64,000 nucleotides of DNA from Rotaria sordida (lineage: Eukaryota; Rotifera; Eurotatoria; Philodinida; Philodinidae): positions 124,001-188,000 of the forward strand of contig CAJNOL010000200.1 of NCBI GenBank assembly GCA_905250125.1. The letters run 5' to 3'. Positions 20,301 through 35,300 of this stretch are shown piece by piece (the stretch's first letter is position 1; every line of letters starts with the position of its first letter). The notes under the pieces are model-generated. The model did not search any database. It had not been told where the DNA came from and was given only the letters and a program-made list of their open reading frames with translations. Made by a program: the position numbers and the translations under genes.

Positions 20301-23300
20301 TATAAAAATTGTGACAAGAATAGAAATTTGGAAAGTTTTACGGAAATAGAAATCGAGAAAAGTTATTCTTAGTGAAGACCTACTATTTGTGCAACACATC
20401 CATAGAAAGATTCGGAAAACAAACAAGAAACTGCATCATTGATATTCTCAACATGCAATTGTCAAATATGTGAATGAATAGATTTAAATGGAATATTTTT
20501 TATTTCCATAATTATTGATAATTTCATGCTGAGAAAAGAACTTATTTTTTTGCTATTTGATTTCATCAGGAAATGAAATCTAATTGAAAATTGATACAAG
20601 AAAAACTTACAAGTATCATATCACCACCGAGTTGATCAATTTTTGAACTTTCTCGAGAATTAGTTAATATTATTGAATCTTTTGGATAAAGTAATGGTTT
20701 TGGTTTTATTGGTAATACTGTATTGTATATATCGGAAAACACTTGAAATAATAAATTTTATAAGAATATTTTTCGATATATAATTATAATAACATACTCT
20801 GACTCTGACTTTGACGTTGTGGTATTCTAGATACATCACTAAATGGTATATTGAAAAGACTCAACATAGCAACACATGGTGAATTTTGTAGAATTGCTGC
20901 ATAACGGGCTACAAAAAAACAGAAAAAAAAAAACAAACCAATAAAAATTTAATTAATTAATAAGACTATTTATTTCTTTATACCTCCACTTTGTGAAACA
21001 AGTAATTTAACTAGATTTTGATTAAAATGAAATGTAGCTAAATGTATGCCAGCTATGGTAGACCAAGCAGAAAGAAGACCTTCTTGAGAAGCTAGGATAT
21101 ATAAGAATAATTATTAAAACAAGAAAAAAAAAAACAAGAATTTATGTTAATTAACATATGTTTTTACCAATAATTGCAATATTGCTGTCAGTAGTAAATG
21201 AAACAGAAACAATGGTATTTTTATGCCTCGTAATTTTATGTACAGCAGCTCCTAGAATAATTTCGATATAAATTAAAGTTTATTAAATTAGTAGATAATC
21301 AATCATAAAGACATTTAAAAAATTTTTTAAAAATTTATGAAACATTTTGTCGAAAGTTTTATTTTTGCCATTATTCTAATCTGTAAATGATCTTCAAGAC
21401 ACTACGATATGACATCTAACTGCATAGCATATGCTGTGAGTCGATCTTATCACTAGAGGAAATGTGTATGAAGGTTTTTTAAAAAAAGCATCAACACAAC
21501 TGAAATTGATTTGAAAAAAAAAATCTTTTCGATCTTTTGAAAAAGAATGTAATAATATATTTTAATTGAAGACAAAATATTGATCTAGTAAAATCTCATA
21601 TACAGTGCAGCTCAATAGAATTTACCCCCTTTGTATTCTTCCTTTTTCTCAACCATAGTTTGGTCTTTTCTTTCGAAGTCACCTACCAAAAGAAAGAGCA
21701 GAATCTGCTGCATCTTTTGGTATATGAAGCTTATGGATGAAATCGAAAGAGAGCAGAGAAAACCGCATCGAGGAAAAAAAGTAGATTTTTCTCACTACAA
21801 CGTTGTGCATAACATTTTGCTAGGGGAAGGTAGGACCATGTTTTCAAGTTGGATACCCGATGAATTTTATACCAAATGAAAGCTCGTGAAAAATAGAATT
21901 TATGGTTCCATTTAGTTACACTTAAAATATGGAAAAGAGGTGATAAATCCTAGAAAATCTCGAGCTTCGTGTATTTTTTGCTGCAATTTTGCAATTATTT
22001 AAGGATGAAGGGGTCGGACTTTTCTAGTTACTCATACTTGTAGACCTTTCCTCGCTGATCATTTCGACTGAATTTATTTCGAGTTTTTCTAAAATAATTA
22101 TGGCATTTTGGTTGCAATACTAATGAATTGCTTAGTTCCATCATCCACAGCACCTCGAAATCATGAATATTGTTATCGGAGCATTGTCATTTTGTAAGTG
22201 AAACTCGAAATAAATTCAGCCAAGATGATCAGCGAAGAAAGTTCTATAAGTTTGAGTAACTAGAAAAGTATGACTCTATTACCTCCATCTAGCAAAAGGT
22301 TATGCACAACGTTGTAGTGAAAAAAAAACCTACTTTTTTTTCTCGATGCGATTTTCTCTGCTCTCTTTCGATTTCATCCATAAGCTTCATATACCAAAAG
22401 ATGCAGCAGATTCTGCTCTTTCTTTTGGTAGGTGACTTCGAAAGAAAAGACCAAACTATGGTTGAGAAAAAGGAAGAATACAAAGGGGGTAAATTCTATT
22501 GAGCTGCACTGTAAATCATTTGAATTATTAAAACAAATTATTCACATTCTTTTCAATTATATATTAAATTAATTTTTACCATCTTTAAATGACCAAATAA
22601 TTGCTTGACCACTTTTGTCACCTGTTAAAACATGTTTTCCATCTTCACTTATTGCTACAGCTGTAATAGATTCTTCATGTTCCACAAGAACCTCAAAAAA
22701 AAAACCATTAAATATCTTCATTTTTGTTTTCTTTTTTTTTTTTACCTGTGTTAATTTTCCTGAAGATAATTCCCATAATTTACAACTAAAATCTTCACCA
22801 CCTGTAATTAAATATTGTGAATCTGGACGAAATGCCATACATGTAATTTTTCCTTCTGTATGATCAATTGAACGTACAACACGTGCATCATCCAATGACC
22901 AAATTTTTAAACTAAATTTTTATTTATTAAAATATAGATATACTAGTTTCTTTTTTTTCATAGAGAATCCTTACATATTATCTCCATTTCCTGATACAAC
23001 ATATTTTCCATCAGGAGAAACACCAAGCATTTTACATGGTACATTGTACTAAAAAAAATAATACAATATAAAGACAAACTTTTATATTCAATGTTATCTA
23101 TAAATTTTTATTTACTGAATCAATCAATTCACCCGTATTTGCCCACCATGTTTTTATATAATTTTGTTCATCACTTGATAAAATCTTTCGATTATCTTCT
23201 AATATACGTAAATGTGATATTGGAGCTGAATGGGCCTAATACAGAACAAAAAAAAGAAGTTTTCTTTTTTCTTAAGCACATTTAATTAAGAAAGAAATCA

Positions 23301-26300
23301 TGACACCATTGAGTATACGAGGTACTCGATAAAAAATTTTTTTTTCCGTTTTTTTTTGTGCATTCAATGCATCGATACTTGGAATCACCAATTCTCAAAT
23401 TTTACTTTCCGATTTCCTGTCTTTGAAAAGTTTTTGAACAAAATGACCTATTTCAATATGTTATAATATCGACTGACTCAAGTCTTATAAGACTAATGTG
23501 AATGAAAAATAGTTTCGTTTTATGAGTCTAAGATATCCACTTTATAACAATCTATCTTCTATCGGGATTCGGAGTCAAAAAGCTGCAAGCTGAATTATAT
23601 ATATGATATACAACTTTTTATTCTCTACGAAACAATATATTCGCGACAAAACAGGATTCATATCTCTCTTCTATATAGTGAATTTTCAATAGGAAAAAAA
23701 AAACATTTTTAGAAGTTTTCATTGCCATAACACAATTATAAAGCAAAATACATGTGATATTCGGAATCACCGACAAAAACTTCATTGAATCAAATATATT
23801 TTAGAAAAATTTTTTCTTAGGAAAAAACTAATCTCTAGAGGATCATGGGACAAAATTTTAATAAAAAATACAGCTGCGAGGATCACAGGTGAATTTTTCG
23901 CAGGAAGAAAAAGTTTATCTAAATTGTATTTGATTGTATGCAGCTTTCGATGTCGATTTTGTATGTCACATTTATTTTGCCTTATCATTGTTTCATAGCG
24001 ATGAAAACCGCTAAAAATGATTTTTTTATATTGAAAATTCACTATATTTTAGAGAAATATGATTCCATTTTGTAGAGAATAAAAAAGTTGTAAAACATAT
24101 ATAAAATTCAGCTTGATGCTTTCTAGTTCTGCATTTCAAGAGGAGATAGATTACTTTAAAGTTGACATCTTAGGATACATAAATAAAAAAATTTTTTCAT
24201 TTATGTTAATCATATAAAACTTAATTCTATCGATATTATATTGAAATAGCTCCTTTTGTTCAGTTTTTAATTCTCTATATTTTACTATAATTTATAGACA
24301 ATTTGAATGATTCGTTGAAATGAAAACGAACATAACTTTTGCAAGACGATTTTTTTTCTAAGAATATTATCGTGATAAAAAGCCGGTATGGCTTAACTTT
24401 GCAAAAAAAAGGCTATTAAAAGCTAAAATTTTGGAGTTTGTAGTTTTACACATCGATGCATTGAATGGACAACAAAAAACCTTTTTTTTTTTTATCGAAT
24501 GCCTCAAATATTCAATAGTCTCATAATTCCTCTCTTAATAATTATCTTACAGTAAATTCCGCAACAATTTCTCCCATTTCATTATCATAAACTTTAACTG
24601 TTGTATCTCTTGAACCAGATAATGAAAATAAATATGAATGTGAAAGTGCAACTTGTGTAACAGGTGCACGATGATCAACAATTTGTTCAGTAAATTCACC
24701 ATCAATTAAATTAAATAATTGAACAATACCATTAGCACAGCCAGCTATAGCTACATCACCTTCACGTGATATTGATAATGCTGTTATAGAATCTGATGAT
24801 GATGATGATAATGGTGGTGACGAATCATTACTAGAAAAACCATTAAATTGTTGTTTAACATTTAAAACATGTATTGCATTCTAAAATAAATCAATTTATT
24901 TTATATGTTGAAAAATAAAACAAAAACTTTGAAACAAACTTCGGTTGCTGAGAAAAGAAAATAATCATCAGTTGATATATAAAGATCATTGACAGATGAA
25001 TCATGATGATTTAATTTTCGAAGAAGAATACGTGAACGAAGATTATAAACATAAATATGTGCATTACTACAACCAACATAACAACACATTGAATCATGTG
25101 ATACAGCAAGACTTGTAACCTATCAATGAAAAAAAAAACAAATATTTCAAATTTTAAAATACATTTTCTCTTACTTCTGATGAATGACCTTCAAGATTAT
25201 GAATATCACTTCCAGTTACAAGTGATTTAACTTGAACTGATGCATCATCACAAGCAATAACAATAAATGTATCATCAGTTGATATAATCATATGTCTGAT
25301 AGGTGATCCTATTGCATCAATGGTATTAACTAATTGCATTCCACGAAAAGTCCAACGTTTAATAGTCTGATCACGTGAAGCTAAAAACAAAAAAGATACT
25401 CAATACACAAATTTTTCTTTCGAACGAACTATTACAACTATAATCTACTGTTTGCGATCATATTGGGCACACAAGGAAGTTTCAGTAAGATTAGAAAAAA
25501 TCTAAAAGGGTTCATCCCAAGGGAAAAAAGCAAAAAGTACTGAAGTCAGACCTTTTTCTCTAGGGTTCGCCCCTGTGGATCTTTGAAGCCGAGATATAGC
25601 TGTTGTACTGAATTTTCGACTTGAAACTTTGCCTATAGATAGATTTAATAACGCAAAGGATATTCTAAGGGTCATCAGATATATCTATGGGCGAAATTCT
25701 ATCTAGTCATTTTTCCGATAAACACCTCAAAATGGGTTGGAAATTCGCTACAACGATTCATACGGACGAACCCTTTTAGGCTTTTTCTAGATTTCCTTAT
25801 GGAGCCAATGAGGGAGAAATAGCAGGCTTCAAGCTAGAACTCGTCGGATCCAACATTTTCGAACTCGGACCCGATCGAATTATCCTTTGATATTTTCACT
25901 CGAATTTTCTAATCCAAATTTGATAGTTGTTCCAAAGAAACGGGATACTTTCTTCAGTTTTTTTTGTATTGGTTGACTTGGACATCCTACACATGTCTCA
26001 CGATGGAAGTACCCGAAGTGATTAACTACTTTTGAGCCCATACTTTGAGCACATAGAGGAATCTCTAGACTAGAAATAACACTAAAAGCATCCGGATCCA
26101 TGATCCTTATGAGCTGAGATATTGAAGTTTCAAATTCCAACAGATAAGAAGGATTTTGATTCCTTATTGCGATTATCTTGAAAACAAAAATGTGTTGTTA
26201 ACTAGAAATTCCATGATAAACTGATTGCATCATCAGCAAATTACTGTGAAATTTCCGAATTTTTTCTCATTTCTATAAGCTAAAGCCATGTTCTTAGAAA

Positions 26301-29300
26301 TCCTAGATCGAATAAAATAGAGTTTTATAGATATCACTGTCTAAAATATTATAGTGTCACACTGAAAAACAGCAGATATCTAATTATGATAGTGATAAGC
26401 TTCAAAGAAATGTTTAAAGCAGAATAGCTTGCAGCAATGACTGTATCGAATACAGCATAATAAGTAATAGTTCGACTGTTGGCAAACTTCGTTGACAGAC
26501 TCAAAATCTCCTGGATACTGATCGATGTATCCTGATGCAAACCATGTATACTTGATCATAGGTGCGAATTAAGGCAAGGACAACTGATTGTGAATAAAAG
26601 AATTCAATTGTATTATATTGTTTTTTTCAGATAAATTAATGGCAATATTGTCAAGTTGAATATGATCGAATATACGCCTAGCGAACAACTTCCATTGTCT
26701 ATTGAAATAGATATCAAGTGTTTGAATACGTGATGTAGTGTGAGCTGGCATTTCTAGTCTCTTACATCCTTGGACAGCGGTGTATATCTTTTAGTCTTGT
26801 TGACCGAACTAATAGTTCGAGATGAGAAGAGATTACGATGGAGCAAACGGACGGAAAATGTGATTTCGCTTGATCTGTGGACCACGACCCTGTGATAATG
26901 ATTGATATAATAGAAAAAAAAATACTGTGACTCATAGAAATGAGATAAAATTTGGAAATTTCACAGTAACTTGCTGATGATGTAACCAGTTTATCATAGA
27001 ATTTCTAGTTAACAGCAAATTTTTGTTTTCAAGATAATTGCAATCGAAAATCAAAATCCTTCTCATCTGCTGGACCTTGAAACTTCGACATCTCAGCTCA
27101 TAAGGATCATGGGCCCGAATCTATTTATGGTTATTCTAGCCTAAAGATTCCCTCTATGTGTCCAAAGTAGAGACTCAAAAGCGGTTAATCACTTTGGATA
27201 CTTTCCTCGTCAAACGACTAGAGCCCAACAGGTCCAATTTTTTTCAAAAATGGACCTAGTTAACCGAAAAATATCAAACTCAGACTGGAGCGGTTCTCGG
27301 CCTGGAACCAATCTGATGGGCTCAACTTCAAGCATAGACACTTCAAATTTTCAAGAAACTGAGTGGCAACTGAGGTAGTTCTCTTGTTAGTTTTCTTTTG
27401 TTTTATTTTTAATAACAAACCTGAAATTAACATAGAATCATCTTGTGTAAGAGCAATAGCTGTGACAGCATCTGTATGTTGTTCTATTGAATATTCAATT
27501 TCACCCGTTTCAAGACGAATTACAACAATTAATCGATCACGTGAACCAGTCACTATTTGTTCATTATTATGTGAAACGGTCATACAAAGTATATTATCTT
27601 GATGAATACTAAAAACAAAAAGTTATTTTATTTATTGAAAATTTTCTTTTTTTTAAATTACTTATAAGTATTTTCTAAATCTCCTGAATTAAGATTAAAT
27701 AATTTAATAGTACGATCTGTTGAGGCTGATACTAAAAATTTACTATTATATGTTAATCGAATTGATGTTATTAATTCTTTATGACCTAAATAAACAAAAA
27801 TATTTAATTATTCTTTTTTTTTTTGCAATATTATCATACCAGTAAATTTTTTAACAAGTTTTTTTGATGGTATATGATACATAGCTATTTCATTCTGTCG
27901 TGTTGTACAAAAAACATGTTGATTAAATGTTGTTGGAGCTATTTTAAATGCTCCATCAATACATGGTAATATTGTAATTATCATTGGTGGAATTGTTGGT
28001 AACCATGATGATAATGGTACAAATACAGATGTACCACATGATTCACACCATTCATATGCTTGACCATATAAAGATTCAATATGTTCACTATAACGATCTT
28101 AAAAAGAAAAAAAGAAATAATCAAAAAAATTTATTTACAAAAAAAAAAAAAACTTTACTTTTAATATTTTTTAATCGTAAAATAATTTCTCCAGCAAATA
28201 ACATTGGATTATTTGAAATAATATTTACAATATTTTTTAATGTAGCTTGTACAAGAAGTACATCAGCATCAAGAATATTACTACATATTATCTCAAATTC
28301 CCATAGAAGTTGTTCATTAGATAGACCATGAATTTTTGATAATAAATATTCAAAACAACATAATGTATATTCTTTTAAACGATCAATATCACCTAATAAT
28401 CAAACAAAATGATTATGTTTATATGAAATAAACAATCATAGTGAAAATAAATACCAGAATGCATTAATTGATACCATAATTCACCAAGTCGTCGATAATT
28501 ATATGCTATTTCTGAGTAAAGAAGTGGTTGTTGTAAGATAAAACGACGACCACTATCTCCTCTGAAAAAAACAATATTTTAGAAACTTAGATGTAATTCG
28601 AAATGGCAGCATAAAGAAGTCTTTAGAACTCAGGTCAATGATACCGGCGCCTGCATCCGTGAGCTTTCGATAGTTTCATGCCGAAAACATACTGTTTTTA
28701 ATAGGACAACTCAGAAAAATGGTAGGAAATTAGAAACGGAAGTCCGATGGTCAAACTTTTCTAGTTTCAGTCGTAACCAGACAGAGCAAGTCATCGGATC
28801 CTTAATTCTACGTTCATATCATTTTTTTCGTGTTTTACAGCCGATATGTCTTCACCTACGGATTGATGATATTTTATAAAACTTTTTAAATTCAAGATTT
28901 GTTTTTATATTAATTTATTTAAATGAGAGAGATGCAATTAGTAGTATTGTCATATGGTATAGTGAATGAAGAACCTCAACAACATTGAAAACAATGTTAT
29001 TAAAAAAAAAAGCAGTGCTGTTGTATTGCGAGGTGTAATAAAAAATTCGCTTATGAAGTTCGTTATTAATGGCTCTTCATGGTCACGCAGGCTACGAAGT
29101 TCTTTAATCTACTATTTATCTTTTAGTATTTGCTTACGTGAGAATTTCTACAACTGTAACTTGTCGTTTCGGACTCACAATAAGGTCACGATAATGCTAA
29201 AAAAAGACTAAAATGGCTCCTCTCCATAGGCTGCTAGAGCCAAATTATAGCAGTTTTATTGCATTTTGAATTATTTACTGGAAAATCAAATCAGAGAGTT

Positions 29301-32300
29301 TCAACTTGTAATTTTGACCATAGATAGATCTAATGATTCTTAGAATGTACTGGAATTTTGAATCGAAAAGAATATTACTTTATCCAGATGTAAAAATGGA
29401 TCGAAAATTCAATGCAACGATCATAACTCTGCTCCAGAGGCTCGTAAGAACAAATCATTTTAGACTTTTTCTAGTCTTATTAAGACTTTCTTGTATATTC
29501 AATATGAACTCAAACAGAAAGTTACAATTGAGTTAGTTTCTTCTTTACATCGACCGTTGAACACGTACTGATCTTTTTAAAGATAACTTTGCCATAATTA
29601 AATACAAATATATGAATGCTACTAGCAGAAACTCTACGGAATGATGAAATAAATATTATTTTCATCAAAGTCCAACAAGAACAAATTTAACATTTATGAA
29701 ATCCTTTTGACATATATAGTTCTAACTAAAAAAAAAATGCATGCTATTTTAGTCATTAAATTGTCACGACATTATACTCATTTGGCACGCGAACCTATAA
29801 GCGTATCAATATTGACCTTGAGAAGATATCATAACTAGTGAGTTTAGAACCATAGATTCTACATTTATGCTTAAAGCATGGATTAAAAGATCAACTATGA
29901 CATGACACATAATGAAAATCATACATGTAGAGCAAATGAGAGTTTTTACTCAAGCATATTGGAAATGAGGATACTATGGAAAGATGTCTACATCAAACTA
30001 TATTTATACTCCTTTTGTTTTTTTGAATATCCTATTGTTGTTTTGTTTGTTTTACCTAATTTGAACATTTCGATTCATATCAACTAATGGTTTTGATTCA
30101 ATAAAAGCTTCAAGAAAATAATTAGCAATATCTCGATGTGCAATTCTAATATCTTCAACTCGTTTTAAATATTTTTGTTTCATATGTCGTCGAATAAATG
30201 AATGACTCCAACAAATAACAACTTTTAAATCAAAATATCTTTCAGATAAAAGTGGACCTAAATAAAATAGTATAGTATATTTTCTTTTTTTTTTTACTTA
30301 TTATTATTTATTACCTAAGATATATTTAATTGCAATCCATAATGATGGTGGAAAACGTAAATGTTTTGGTAAATCTTTAGGAAAATATTCTAAAAAAAAT
30401 TCATTATTACATGATAATATATCAAGTAATTCAATTTCAGCAATAGCTGATTGTGATGAACTTATATAATTAAATATAAATGAACAAATTTTTCGACCAA
30501 ATTTTTGTTCACAATGATCTTTAATTAAATTTAAAAAAAAATAAATAAATAAATAAAAAGAAAACAATATTTAAAAATTTTTTTTTTTATCTTACCAATA
30601 TAAGCATTAAGTATTTCATCAATATTTAAATTTGTTAAATTTAATTGTTTTTTTTGTTGTGATAAACAACTAAAATAACTTTCATTTAAAATAAGACGTA
30701 AAAGATAATAGATATATGATTGTTTATCTAATTGTTGATATATACATTTTGATAATGCTTGTAAAGCTGAATCATTTATATTTTGTTGAATAGAATTTAA
30801 TTCAGTTTTGATATATGTTGTTAAATCTTGATTAGTTATTGATTCACTTAAAAATGGTAATTCAATTAGACAATTTTCTTTTTCAATTCGTTCAATCATT
30901 TCACGAATTTGAATATCATATGAAGATGATAAATGAACACTTCGACTAACAGATAATATAACATAAACCTAAAAGAAAAGTAGCTAGTGTAATTCTTTTG
31001 AGATTGAAACATAATGTAGCCCCTGCTATTAATTACAGGAAGATTGTTTTATTCTATCTAGTTTTTACCATTCTTTTACTTAATCCTCCATAAATGCAAT
31101 AAGAAAATATTAGTTCATCATAAATCACGAGACATTATTGACATACAATTTGTGATCGTATTAGTGGCAGAACCAGATTTTGGGGTTATGGGGCTCACGA
31201 GAGAACTTCTCAAGGTGTCAAATCGTTTTTCAACCGAGTCGATGTTCATTTGATGAATACTAGTGAGTAATAGAAAAGTCTAGAATGGTTTACTATTGCG
31301 AACATTCGTTCTTGAGATATTGAAGTTTTATTGGGTTTTTTCAATAAAAAAATAGTTGTAGTCTCCTTCAGCTGGAACCCGCCGGGTTGGTCCGAAATCC
31401 GGGCCCTGGCCCGGCCGGATCTGAGTCCAAAAATGTTCTGTCGATCGGATCCGGGTCTGGCTTCATCGGTGCTACTCTGAAAAAAAAGAGCCGATTATAA
31501 GTTGATTATTGTAAGATCATGATCGAGATTGCTTCAGAACTGTTGAGAGTGTGTTTCTGGGGATTATCAGGTACGAATTAAATAAATTTCATTAAGTATC
31601 GAGAGTACAATTCGGGACCAAGTCCGGATCCGAGTCTAAAAAATGTTCAATAAATCGAGTTTGGGTCCGGGTCCAAAATTTTTGGGCCCGACAGGCTCTA
31701 CTCTCAGATCAATTCGAAAATCAAGTTTCGATTTCAAATTTTACATGAATAAATTTCTCAATGAGATTAGTCATTGGGAAAGTTATAACTTTTCTAGTAT
31801 ATCCTGTCTTGAGATAATCAATATTCGACATACTCTGATGTGTAAAAGCAAATTTTGTTCATATATTTATATTTCCAAAAAAGAAAATAATAGAAAAGCT
31901 AAAATTTACACAATGAATTATTCTCATGAAGAACTTAGTTCGTGTAAAATTTGAAATCGAAACTCGAAATTCGATTTTCGACTTGATTCGAAGGGAACTA
32001 CAGGTTTTTTTTAGAAAACCCTAGTAAAATTTCGATATCTCAAGAATGAAGTTTTTCTATTACTCCCTGACACTCATCAAATGAACATCGCCTTGATCGA
32101 AAAATGATTTGACATTTGGAGAAGTTTTCTCGTCAGTTCCTGCGAATCTTTGAGTCTTTTGGCAAGATTTTTTTTCCTGATACAAGTGCATTAATCTTTT
32201 CAATAAGACGTTTTATTATATGTATCTTATTTTGTGGAACTCATCTGTGTTCTCGAAGAAAATAAAATACACAGAAGTTTTACAAAATAAAATATATGTG

Positions 32301-35300
32301 TTAAAAAACACTAATACATTTTTTTTATCAGGAAAAACACACATGTTCCAAAAATTTCGCCCGGAAAGGCTGAGTCCCCTTTGCCCTCTAGCTCTGTCAC
32401 TGGATCGTAATATTTTACTTTTTATAAAGAAGTTGACAAGCAGACAAAAATGTTAATCTACTTATGTTTATTTTGACATTTTCACATTCTTAAAAACATT
32501 CTGAAAAAAAAATAGACATAAATTGACTTTGAATAATTACATTTCTTTGTTAATAGATATTTAACTGTCAATATAAATGACGTTTAGACAATCTTTCGAT
32601 AATAGAATTTTGTATTTTTAGAAAGTATTTCACTATGTCAAAAATGAATATCTGATTCTATAATCAAAGTTGATAGCATTTTTTGAAGTATACTTAGTCT
32701 TATTCAAAAAGTCTATTTCATAGACATCCGGTAATCTCTTAAGAACAAATTAAAAAATAAAACAAAAGAAAAAACTATCGACCTTGAAAAAACAACCTAT
32801 TGAGTCTACTATTCTATCTTGAAATTATATTCGAAATGATAAGCAATCATAAAATTTTAGTATCTGATCTCTAACATTCAGCTTATATTTCTTTTCAAAC
32901 AATGGAAATAAACTTGGTTTCTTTTCACTTCAATCTACGATGGTTAAAATCGAAGAATAGATTCAGTTCTGGTACCAAACTCAAGCAAAAATTTTATGAG
33001 CAGCGAATTTTTCAAATTATCTTCTATCATTATGTATACTTCATAGTGAAATTCTTTAAAAACTATGCATTTCTCTTAAATATATATTATTGATTTTCAA
33101 AAAAAAAAAATGATCTAATAAAATCTATTACTTTAGGTGGAAGTAATTGAAGTAATGCTTGATAAAATCCAATTGATGATATATGTTGACTTGTTGGTGT
33201 TATTTCTTCAATACCATCAATCATTAATATAAATGGTTTTTGTATTTTTGATAAACATTTTAAAACTGATTGGTAATATTCAATATAATTAATTTGTTGT
33301 TCATGATTTAATATTGGTACATGTTCTAATAAACCCATTTGTGTACATATTGATGAAAATATTTCAACAATATTACGTGATTTTGATGTTAAATTAAAAT
33401 AACGTATTATACATTGAACATTTTTTTCTAATAAATTTAAAAGATATTGAATTATTTTTGTACATAATAATGTTTTTCCTGATGCACGACTACCAAATAT
33501 CATAAATGGATAATGTTCAGTTGTATTTGCTAATGATAACCATTGTTTAAATGAAGTATTATTTTCAATAAAATAATTAAAACCAAGACATGTATATGAT
33601 GAATATTTAAAATAATATTTTAAATGTATAAGAATTTCATTATAAAAAATTTGTTCAGAATTTTTAAAATGATTTAATATAGATAAATTATTTAAATGTT
33701 GATTTAATGATTTAATACGTAAAAATATTGATGCATTTAATGTACGTAAATAACGTTGATAATCTGAATCATCAAATTGAAATTCACCATTATCTTTCCA
33801 TAAAATATTAAGTATAATACGATTATCTTCAATTTTAAAATCATTATTATCATTATTTGATAAAGTATTTGTTATTGATTCACGAAAACGTTTTAATTTT
33901 TCTTGACGAATTTTATCCAAACGACCACCAGGAAGTAAATCAATATAATGCTCATTACCTTTACTTTTTTCATTTAAACCTTTTGAATACAAAACAAAAA
34001 AAAAAAAAGATTAATATGAAAATTAATTATTTTCATATAACTAATCATAATAATTTATTTTGAATATCGAAGAGTAAAAGATTAATATTTTTATGTAAAT
34101 ATTTTTTATATTATTTTGGATATTAATGTTAACATGTACTCTAAACTTGACTCGATGACATTTAGTAAAAAAAAAAAGAAGAAAAACTCATTATTTTGTT
34201 TCTTTTTTTCCTATAAATAAATAGAGATGAAGATTATTAAACTCTTTACTATAATAATTTTGATAAAGAAAATGCAAAAAAATAGTTCAATGTCATTAAG
34301 TTTGTACTTTTGTCGTGAAAGAGTCTAGTTATAGTAATGAATGTTTATTTCATATATAGATTATCTTGATGTGAATTTTATTTGAGATGAATGAAGCAAA
34401 TCAATTATAACTAAACAAGAAAAAATCTTTATTGAAACAAAGATCAGAGAGAATTTACCAAATTTATTCTCTTAATAAAATGATATAGTCAAATATTCCA
34501 TTATATTCATTTAAAACTATCTAATAAAACTATATATATGTAAGGAATTTTTGGAAATATATTTATTTTTAATCATAATTATGAGATATGACATAAGTTG
34601 ATTTTGTTTTTTGTTTCGAAGTATCTTAATAGATATCTCAAGAGACAAAATGCTTAATAAATTTTATATATGCAGATTAGATATAAGATGAATGTTGATC
34701 TTGTAAGGAGTTCTAAATTAGATGTCACAATATATAACGATAAATTTTTGTTTTCTGTTTTGTTCATAGAAATAATTTTTTCTAGAATTTTTTTTTTTTT
34801 GTCAAAAACCTTGAAATAAATAAAAACATACCATCTAATTGTCTTAAAATACACATAGAACCAGATGGAGATAATTTAATTGAATAATTAAATAACATTT
34901 CAACATATGAAAGTAGTTGAATATCATGCATAGATTTTATATTTGATTTTTCATTTACAACGCTTAAAAATAGATCAACTAAATTTCCATATGCTTCATT
35001 CCATTCTTGATTTTCACATGCATTTATATCATATGTTGATATTGAACGTGATGGAATATTTGAAAAATTTTCATCTGGATCTTTTAATTTATATATTGGT
35101 GGAGAAAGTTTATCATCTAATAAATACCATTGTTCAAGTAATTTAATATCTAAACCAAAAAAAGAAAAAAAGAAAATTAATTAAATGAAAATATTTAAGA
35201 AAACTTGTTTTTATTTACCTTTGCCTAAATCAGTTGCAGAATTTTTTATATTATTAAAATCTATTGTTGATAATTCAATAGGTAAAACAATTTGACCATA

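Noticed and set aside
21631..22502. Two nearly identical ORFs (MYSSFFSTIVWSFLS...) on opposite strands
   Set aside because: They are the two arms of the Tc1/mariner-type hairpin and not genes.
25880..26751. Several 60-86 codon minus-strand ORFs
   Set aside because: They lie within the arms and spacer of the large hairpin in an NWD intron, with no transposase motifs.
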